A stretch of 64,000 nucleotides of DNA from Cucumis sativus (taxonomy: Eukaryota; Streptophyta; Magnoliopsida; Cucurbitales; Cucurbitaceae), in assembly GCF_000004075.3 (NCBI RefSeq), contig NC_026656.2, positions 558,001 through 622,000 of the forward strand, given 5' to 3'. Below are positions 56,120-64,000 of the stretch, in pieces. The notes beneath the pieces are model-generated. The model worked only from the letters and a program-made list of their open reading frames with translations. It did not search any database and was not told where the DNA came from. A program made the position numbers and the translations under genes. The number at the start of each line of letters is the position of its first letter. The stretch's first letter is position 1.

Positions 56120-56879
56120 CCTTTTTCCTTTATAGAAAAGAGAGATTGCGAAGATTTTTCCTTTCTATTTTGGTTGAAAATAAGACATATTCGAAGAACT
56201 GTAAAAAAAAAAGATTGATGTATTCTTAAGAATGTTTCGTACTATCTAACTTTTATCTTTACTTTTGTTCATTTTTCGAAAGATTCATGAAATAGAATCA
56301 TAAAATCACCAATACTTGTTTTGTTTCTACTAGTTAAGTTGTAGTCATGTTGACAACCTCACATGTTTAATAATTATTTCCTTTAACAATAATAAAAAAA
56401 AACCTTTCGAAAAAGACTTAGAACCAACAATTTTTAAGCCTAAACCTACCCTTTTCATTTTTGAATCCTTATGCAGTAATTTTTTTACTACGGTCTAGCA
56501 CTTTACATAATTAAGGAGTTGCAAGCCTTAGAGCATGGAAAAAAGGAAAATTCAAGAGATAAAATCAGTGTCATTTTACTCCTATAGAAAGATATGAAAA
56601 CTCAAATAACGATTAAAACAACAATGAAAAGAATTTTTAAGCATCGAAAGGTCATTTCAAAAATACCAAAAGTGTAGAACCGTCAAAGTAGTACACCAAA
56701 TGTTCAACTTAACAAAAGGTGTGTTTGCTAAGAGAGTCATTATTCCAACCATGCTCCACAAAAACAAAATAGATGCATCCATTTAAATGGTTTAATCATA
56801 TACCATTCAACCCCAAACTATTACAACCTTTTTTTCGTTGGGTATATGCAGTACACAGATGCTACAATAGAAACGTATT
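56120..56879. other. Upstream region of reductase copy 1, truncated by the duplication junction
   Basis: Contains the promoter of the minus-strand reductase gene. The part from about 56712 to 56879 matches 62811-63010 (shared words aagagagtcatt, atgctccacaaaaac, gggtatatgcagtacacag). At 56879/56880 it jumps to hexokinase intron 3 sequence. Confidence 0.75.
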
Positions 56880-57142
56880 TTGGCTGATACTATTTCAGGT
56901 TGGGGGAGATATGGTAGGTGACTTAACCAAAGCCATGACATGCGTGTAACAGAGTTGGTAATTCTTTTTACTGATTCTAATGTTTGATGTTCAGTTTTAC
57001 ATTATCTGATTATCGTTGGACAATTTTTCATAGTGAGTTGATGGGTGCAGTGGGTGTGAGTGCATGCATGTATTTTTTGTGCTGATTTTGTCCTTTCTGA
57101 GATTTGGTAAACAACACGATTGAAACATTAGCAGGACTATGA

Positions 57143-57256
<114 letters not shown>

Positions 57257-57443
57257 TAATTTTGACATTTGTTATTCGTTCTTTGGCAAGTAATAATCCT
57301 ATAAGCTTCCCCTGCACTCTCCTCTAAATCAGAAGAAATGGTTAATGGATTGTGAGATTTGTTATTACTTCTTTGATAATAATAAATGGTACAATCCGAA
57401 AGTCTGTCCACGACTTTATCAATATATTGATACCTGGGGGTAA

Positions 57444-57710
<267 letters not shown>

Positions 57711-58610
57711 TGGTATCAGAGCCTTGTCTCTTTTGAATTCAAGTCACCACATCCCGTTCTCTGCCTCCGTTGATCATTCATCGACGGAGGTAGAACCCTC
57801 CTCAATGTTTCAAATCCATTTTTGTTCTTGGTGCAGAACCATCCGCTGCCTCTCCTCTTCGTTCTTCGCCCAAGAAGTGAAACCAAAACCCATTTCCTCT
57901 CTCAAAACGCCGCTCAGCCTCGCTAGCCACTCATTGCTCATCGTCTTCTCTATACACGTGTTTGTCTTCTCCGTTCAGATCTGAAGACAGATCGTCGTCT
58001 TCTCCATGCACGTTTCTGTCTTCTCCGTTCAGATATGAACACAAATATGTCTGTCGTCGCACACACGCTCCGTCATCGCACACCTCACCTCAGCGCCGGT
58101 CACACCATCTCCAGCCTAGATCTGTCTCTTCCCAAGTATAGCGTCGACCTCCCCTCTGTTTTCCTTTCTCTCTGTCTGCGAAGCTCCAACCCAGATGTGT
58201 CTTCCTCCAAGAAGCTATGCTCGTCGCCGCTCCTTCTCTTCTCAGATTTGCCACCGCTACCTCTGCCGTGAAACCCACCGATGACGAAGTCTTCCGTTCG
58301 CGCATCGCTCAGATCCAGTCACGCATCTCCACTCACATCTGATATGAACAAGATCCACAAACGAATCCCCACAAATGTGTATCTCCGCTCTTCCGACCTT
58401 CGAAACCACTGCCTGCTGATGAAACTTCCATTCTGAACCGATGAAAGGCGTAATTCAGATCTCGCTTTCGTCTCATTCCAATTCTGCTCTGTTTTTCCTT
58501 TGTTTTGCTTAAAGTTTGTTTTAGCTTGTTTTTGTTTTTCTATTTCCGTTCTAGATTCTTTGTTCTTAGCAAACTCAAGTTGTGAGTTCAACCTTGAGTT
58601 TGAGGGAGGG

Positions 58611-58747
58611 TATTAAAGTAATTAGATTATTTTTAGGTAGATATTATTCTATATTATTTCCTTAACTGTATTTCTCTTTGGTTATATATAAGTTTGTACT
58701 CTACTAAATTATCAATGAAATAGAGATTTATTCCATAGAAAACAACA
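58611..58747 (+). repeat. 3' LTR of the TRIM-like element
   Basis: 137 bp, identical to the 5' LTR. It is preceded by the polypurine tract and followed by the CTTAA target-site duplication. Confidence 0.93.
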
Positions 58748-59560
58748 CTTAATACAAACCTCATCTCAGCATCACTTAAAGAAATATGGTTTTCCGGAAA
58801 TGTATTGAATGATTAACATGATTTCTGGTATATAGTTGGGAGAAATTGTACGTAAAGTATTGGTCAAGATGGCTAAAGAAGCGGCTCTCTTTGGCGAAAC
58901 TGTTCCACCCAAACTGAAAATTCCATTTATATTGAGGTGTACATTATACCATCTGGGTGTGTTATTTGTGAAGAGATACAATCCATTGTCCATGAATCAT
59001 GATCACATTTTGTTTCCCCGTAACCATCCAGATTGATATTGGATTTTCATGATGTGATAACATTCCAAATGATCGTGGCTAGTTTATATATTAGCTGGCA
59101 CTGGCTAGCCAATAACGGATACTCATCGTCATCCCCTCTGTTTCGAACTGACGTTGGATCTGAAACTAATTTTTCAAACCCAAAGCTTAAATTTCTTCAT
59201 CATAAACAGTTTAGATTGTACTTTGGCTTATATTAATGTACTTGACTGTTGTAAAAAAGTAGATATTCATCTTCTCTACCAGTTAAGAGTTAACTTCATA
59301 TTTGAATGAACTGCTTAAAAAAAATCATCCTATACGCCATTTTCATTTTAGTTTTATCGCTAAATTTTCTTTCAACTTGCAAATGTAACTTTTTGTTGCT
59401 CAAAAAATCTGCAGGACTCCTTAGATGTCTGCCATGCATCACGACACGTCGTCCGACCTCAAAGTTGTTGCAAGCAAACTGAAGGATGTCTTGGAGGTTA
59501 AACAAAAACTGCTCACCCTATGCCTTTTGCTTGACTTTCAGATATCCAATACCTCCTTGA

Positions 59561-59953
<393 letters not shown>

Positions 59954-59956
59954 TGA

Positions 59957-60838
59957 ATTTTCTGCTCTCCTTTGCATGTTATCATTTTCTGCTCAGGAGT
60001 TCTCTCCCTTTTTTTTTTTTGTTTTTTTTTTGTTTATAGTGATTGAGATTATACAAAAAAGTTGAGTCAAGTTTACTGGTCGGATGAACCTTTAAAAAGT
60101 AGTCAAAAGAGAAAGGGAGGGTATAAAATTGATGCTCTAAGGATAATTTTTTCGTGATTGCTATGCAAATAAACAAGGCACAAGGCATAAGCAATGTGGT
60201 TGATTGTACTGCTGTTGAATTTTAGATGTTGTAAATTAAACATCCAAGTGCCGTTTCATGTTATCTTTCATACAAAGGTTTATCTTTAATTTGAGATAGA
60301 TCATCTTTTTCTTCATTATTATGGTGCAATTTTTCAAGTTGCTTACATGGTAGTTTCCTTTAAGATGAGAATTAGTATTTCATTCACACGTTAATGTGAG
60401 TTTTATAATTTTGGTAAATTTGACCATTTTTTACAATGTGCATTAACAAATTAAAGACTAGAGATGAAATTTTTAAAGTTGTAGGGGCCATACTGAAAAT
60501 CTTAAATTTTTAGAAACCTTTTATCTATAAAATAAAATAAGATTTGAGAAGATCGAAATAATGGAAAGAATAGAGCAAGAATTGAATAGAGTTTTGGTGT
60601 TATCTTGTCTTGATTCTCCTAATAATTCATCATTTACGGACACACAATACTTCATAAACAGAATTCTCCAAAATCACTAAATCCAAACTCACATATAACT
60701 TCATAAGTTCCTTATTTATAATTGTAGTAAACAACCACAAATTGGAAAGTTGAAACTTATATGGATGACCTCTTTCTTTATTGGTATAACCAAATAGCTT
60801 AGAATCAAGGATTAGTGGTCTTTGTAATGGAGGCATAA
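59957..60838. other. Intergenic region between hexokinase pseudogene and reductase copy 2
   Basis: This is the unit 2 copy of the spacer at 54081-55090, with several small deletions and many substitutions. It holds the 3' untranslated region of reductase copy 2. No separate gene. Confidence 0.7.
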
Positions 60839-61882
60839 TCAACAACCACTGCCCCCGCTATCGCCGTCATCAAGTGAAACATTATTAAGCCGTTCCAGAG
60901 ACAAAATCAGTGCATGAACACCTAAATTCCCATCCCCATAAGCCTTAAGCGAAACATAAAGCTGGTGTGCTAACGTCAATCCAGGAAGAGCAATCCCCAT
61001 ATTCTGACAGTCCTTCAAACAAATTCCAATATCCTTCACAAAATGTTCCACAAAACCCCCAGGTTGAAAATCCCTTTCCAAAATCTTACTTCCATATAAA
61101 TCCAAAGATTTTGATCCAGCTCCTCCTGTTGATATAGCATTCAAGAACAAACCCACATCAAGCCCTGCTTTCTTAGCATAAATCATCCCTTCCACTAGTC
61201 CCACCAATGATGAAGCTATGATGATCTGATTCGCTAGCTTTGTAAACTGCCCTTTCCCACTTTCCCCCATGTAATTCACTTTCCCTAAAAGAGAAAACAA
61301 CGGGCTCAATCGCCGGACTACGCCTTCATCGCCACCAGCAAAGATCGCCAGAGTGGCGTTCTTGGCTCCACGATTGCCGCCTGACACCGGAGCATCGATT
61401 GCCCAACAACCCTTGGCAGTTGCAGCGGCAGCGACTTCAGAGGCGAGTGATGCTTCGGAAGTGGTCATGTCGATAAGGACACCGCCAGGGCGAAGGCCAG
61501 CAAGGGCGCCGGAATTGGGGTCGAGGAGGGCAGAGCGGACGTCGGAGGGGTAACCGACGACGGAGAAAACGACATCGGACTGAGCAGCAACATCAAGAGG
61601 GGACAAGGCTAAATTGGCGCCTAAATCAAGGAGGGGTTGGGCTTTTGAGATGGTGCGATTGAAGACGGTGAGTTTGTAGCCAGCTTTGATGATGTGAGGG
61701 CACATTAAGCAGCCCATAATGCCGGTGCCGATCCAGCCGATGCGGGTGGTTGAAGGGCTGACAATGTCGCCAGAAGTTGACATTGTGCAGAGGCGGAAAG
61801 AGAGGAAAGGAAGGGATAGGGTGGGGGTTGGTTTGTAGGACTGAGTGTATAGAGATCGAAGAAGATACAATTGCAGTGGCAT
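60839..61882 (-). CDS. 3-hydroxyisobutyrate-dehydrogenase-like / glyoxylate reductase family protein, copy 2 (347 aa)
   Basis: Intronless open frame of 347 codons, the tandem duplicate of 55091-56119. The Rossmann motif GWIGTGIMG, DAPVSGG, catalytic lysine region GQFTKLANQ (K215) and FVKDIGICL are kept, so it may still be an enzyme. It differs from copy 1 at many places that look conserved in the family: DAPVSGGD to DAPVSGGN, KGCGAID to KGCWAID, FAKLANQITIAS to FTKLANQIIIAS, STGAAGSKS to STGGAGSKS, PGFFVNHF to PGGFVEHF, and LAQQLY to LAHQLY. The C-terminus has a few extra residues (DDGDSGGSGC). The presequence-like N-terminus and second Met (34) remain. It keeps the ancestral upstream DNA towards TIM17, unlike copy 1. 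It could be changing function or decaying; no stop or frameshift is present. Confidence 0.9.
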   Translation of the reverse strand: MPLQLYLLRSLYTQSYKPTPTLSLPFLSFRLCTMSTSGDIVSPSTTRIGWIGTGIMGCLMCPHIIKAGYKLTVFNRTISKAQPLLDLGANLALSPLDVAAQSDVVFSVVGYPSDVRSALLDPNSGALAGLRPGGVLIDMTTSEASLASEVAAAATAKGCWAIDAPVSGGNRGAKNATLAIFAGGDEGVVRRLSPLFSLLGKVNYMGESGKGQFTKLANQIIIASSLVGLVEGMIYAKKAGLDVGLFLNAISTGGAGSKSLDLYGSKILERDFQPGGFVEHFVKDIGICLKDCQNMGIALPGLTLAHQLYVSLKAYGDGNLGVHALILSLERLNNVSLDDGDSGGSGC

Positions 61883-63374
61883 CCTTTTTTCTTTATAAAG
61901 AATAAAAAACTGAGATTTTATTTTGATTGAATTTAAAAATATTCTTTTTTATTTGGATTGAATTTAAAAATATTCCAACAATATCAAAGTTTGAATATAT
62001 TCCATAAAAAGTTCCATTTTGTTTTTCTCGCCTATTAACTATCTAACTTGATCTTTATTTTTCATTCTTTTCAAAAGATATATGGAGTAGAAAATCGAAC
62101 CCTATTCCCTACTTTTAACACATATACATTATACGTTTTCTTTATACGAGTTAAGTTTATAGTCATGTTGACAATCTCACATATTTAATAATAATTTCCT
62201 TTTAAGAATAATAATAAGAAGAAAAGCCTTTCCTTGAACAATGATCAAGGAACCATATACCCAATGTCATTATGAAAAAGAGAATACAAACCATTTTAAG
62301 CCTAAACCTACCTTCTTTGTTTTAGAATCTTTGTAAGAAAGCAATGACATTGTTTCTTCCAGAATGCAAGAGATTACTAACCTGTATGTTCAATAAGAAG
62401 AGATATTCAAACCTTCCAAATCCTCAAAACCTGTACTATTGAATCCATGGTGTCAATCAATCTGTTCCGTACCGTCTATGCAAACTCATTCATGCACAAT
62501 GAACAGGTCAATTATCAAATTCCAACACCATATTGAAGCCAACTGTAAAATGCAGCAGAAAACTCTGATGTGCAGAGTATCAACAACATAATGCTAGACA
62601 TCAACATCAACAGATATAAAATAAACCATCAGAAAAACAAAGAATGGCTGTCTTCAACTTCTAAACCATTCATACAACCACAACAACTTGATAGGGGGCA
62701 ATCTACAATATGATTTCGCAAAGAAGCCTTTGAAAATTTTTCTCTACTCTAACAAAAACAAATGAGAAAAAAAGAGATATGCAATTAACATCAAAAGTAT
62801 CTGCACAAAAACAAAAGGTGTATTTGCTAAGAGAGTCATTCCAACCATGCTCCACAAAAACAAAATAGATGCATCCATTTACAACCTCAAATGTTTTTGA
62901 ACTAAAACAAATGCATACCTGAAAAATCCAAACTATTACAACCTTTCCTTTTGTTGGGTATATGCAGTACACAGCTTTCTTATCGATGGATGCTACAATA
63001 GAAACGTATTCAAAGACAAGCAGTTGAAGGACGTGAAGGAGAAATTGAACTTGAGTTTATAAGCATGCTAGCAACCAACAATATAATCAGATCATGACTA
63101 AAAAGATATGAATCAGACCCATAAAGTGGTAGTTTATTTACAACAGAAAATAATACCAATACTAAAGCCTACAAGCTTATTGTACAATTCAGCATAACCT
63201 GAATGATAATTTGATAACTTCATAACAATGTCAGCTGATTGCACGATAATCGTTAATTAGAAGTAACCTATAAGGCGGCTATAACACACACCATACATTC
63301 TACAATTGAATTCATTGTCTACTTATATAAAAATCTCAGCTTATCTCAAGCCTTAAACCCCAGATATAAATATT
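61883..63374. other. Intergenic region, reductase copy 2 promoter to TIM17 3' end
   Basis: About 1.5 kb. The left part is the promoter of reductase copy 2. The segment 62811-63010 matches 56712-56879 and ends at the duplication breakpoint (63010/63011). The right part is unique and should hold the TIM17 3' untranslated region. No other gene seen. Confidence 0.7.
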
Positions 63375-64000
63375 TTACTTAAACTCAAAATTTGGCACAG
63401 GCGGTGCATCGAAGCTCTCCAAAATCGTCGTCTCGCTTCCTCCACTCGATACTTCTGATTCCTTCTTCTTACCTCCGCCAAACCAACCTCCAAACCACGA
63501 GCCATTACCAGAATCTGAAGAAGAAGAAGAAGAAGAAGAAGAAATACTTGCTAATTCAGCTTGTGGTAGAGACATGGGAGGAGCACGGCCAGGTAACTGG
63601 CCTGTAGGATACCCAGGCACACCACCCATACCAGCAGGCTCCTCAATCACAACAGGCATATTCTGTTGCTGGCTCAGAACTTTGTTGAGCATAATTCCAG
63701 CTCCTTCAATCAAAGCTAACAGAACGCCGCCAAACAACGCCGAACGAGCTGCCGATGCAGGTCCCTGTCGCATCTGAAGAAAACCTCCGGTTGCGGCGCC
63801 AGCGATAATTGAATTCCATGGATCCTCCTTCTGGCGGACATAGACCATGGTGCAATCGAAAGCAGAGAATAAACCACCCCAAACGGCGAAGCTTCCACCG
63901 ACGCGCGGCGCATTCATCCGGACAGCCTGAGTACCGCCGATAATCCTGGTTCCCCTGGGAGAATTGTAAAGACCTTTAATAAAGTGAAAAGCTGAACCAC
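63375..64000 (-). CDS. TIM17: TIM17-type mitochondrial inner-membrane import subunit, 5' end outside window
   Basis: The minus-strand frame is open from the window edge to TAA at 63377-63375, giving about 207 residues. It starts inside the family domain: GSAFHFIKGLYNSPRG, IIGGTQAVRMNAPRVGGS, FAVWGGLFSAFDCTMVYVRQ, KEDPWNSIIAGAATGGFLQ, MRQG and ALFGGVLLALIEGAGIM. TIM17 is a four-helix subunit of the TIM23 complex, which imports presequence proteins across the inner membrane. The long tail with a poly-serine run and GSWFGGWFGGG fits plant TIM17-2, whose C-terminal extension is known to reach the outer membrane. The serine run is encoded by a GAA/TTC triplet repeat (about 63514-63543). The first 30 or so residues, with the N-terminus, lie beyond 64000. 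Genes of this family are usually intronless, which agrees with what is seen. Confidence 0.93.
   Translation of the reverse strand, partial: GSAFHFIKGLYNSPRGTRIIGGTQAVRMNAPRVGGSFAVWGGLFSAFDCTMVYVRQKEDPWNSIIAGAATGGFLQMRQGPASAARSALFGGVLLALIEGAGIMLNKVLSQQQNMPVVIEEPAGMGGVPGYPTGQLPGRAPPMSLPQAELASISSSSSSSSSDSGNGSWFGGWFGGGKKKESEVSSGGSETTILESFDAPPVPNFEFK

Noticed and set aside
57724-58591. Open frames inside the LTR element
   Set aside because: No gag, protease, integrase or reverse transcriptase motif is visible; the interior looks non-coding, as in TRIM elements.

Overview
This is plant nuclear DNA from a eudicot. The genes are split by short GT-AG introns with T-rich branch regions, the intergenic DNA is very AT-rich, and every recognisable protein is a flowering-plant family member. 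The two profilins closely resemble the melon/cucumber allergen profilins as I remember them, and several short AT-rich repeat relics look like ones common in Cucumis. My best guess is therefore a cucurbit, but this rests on memory and not on a search. All exon coordinates were worked out by hand from splice sites, frame and family resemblance.

Layout. Positions 1-139 (minus) hold the N-terminus of a secreted acid-phosphatase-like protein cut by the window edge. A three-exon DUF1005 gene lies at 2555-5334 (minus). About 7 kb of AT-rich sequence follows. Two profilin genes stand in tandem (12758-14142 and 15861-17275, plus), then an eight-exon MAP kinase kinase of the MKK6 type (18984-21771) and a two-exon OXS3-like gene (24918-25613). 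About 12.8 kb without a convincing gene precedes an intronless MATE transporter (38380-39936), followed by another 5 kb gene desert. Next comes a TGGGCY-rich promoter that has been tandemly duplicated (44953-45428), in front of the first exons of an unrecognised gene (45437-46334).

The last 14 kb are the most eventful. A complete nine-exon type-B hexokinase (49955-54080) is followed by an intronless 3-hydroxyisobutyrate-dehydrogenase-like (glyoxylate reductase family) gene on the other strand (55091-56119). A tandem duplication, whose junction can be read at 56879/56880, repeats the 3' part of the hexokinase plus the whole reductase gene. The second hexokinase copy lacks exons 1-3 and is a pseudogene. 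The second reductase copy (60839-61882) is open but diverged. A 1174-bp non-autonomous LTR element with two identical 137-bp LTRs and a CTTAA target-site duplication sits inside the pseudogene. The window ends in a TIM17-type mitochondrial import gene (63375-64000, minus) cut by the edge.

The genes are not a functional cluster. They are ordinary housekeeping, signalling and transport genes. I found no CRISPR, no rRNA, no convincing tRNA or known microRNA, and no evidence of a new multi-gene system. The points worth a second look are the uneven divergence across the tandem duplication, the very young LTR element, and the duplicated TGGGCY promoter in front of a gene that seems to stop early.
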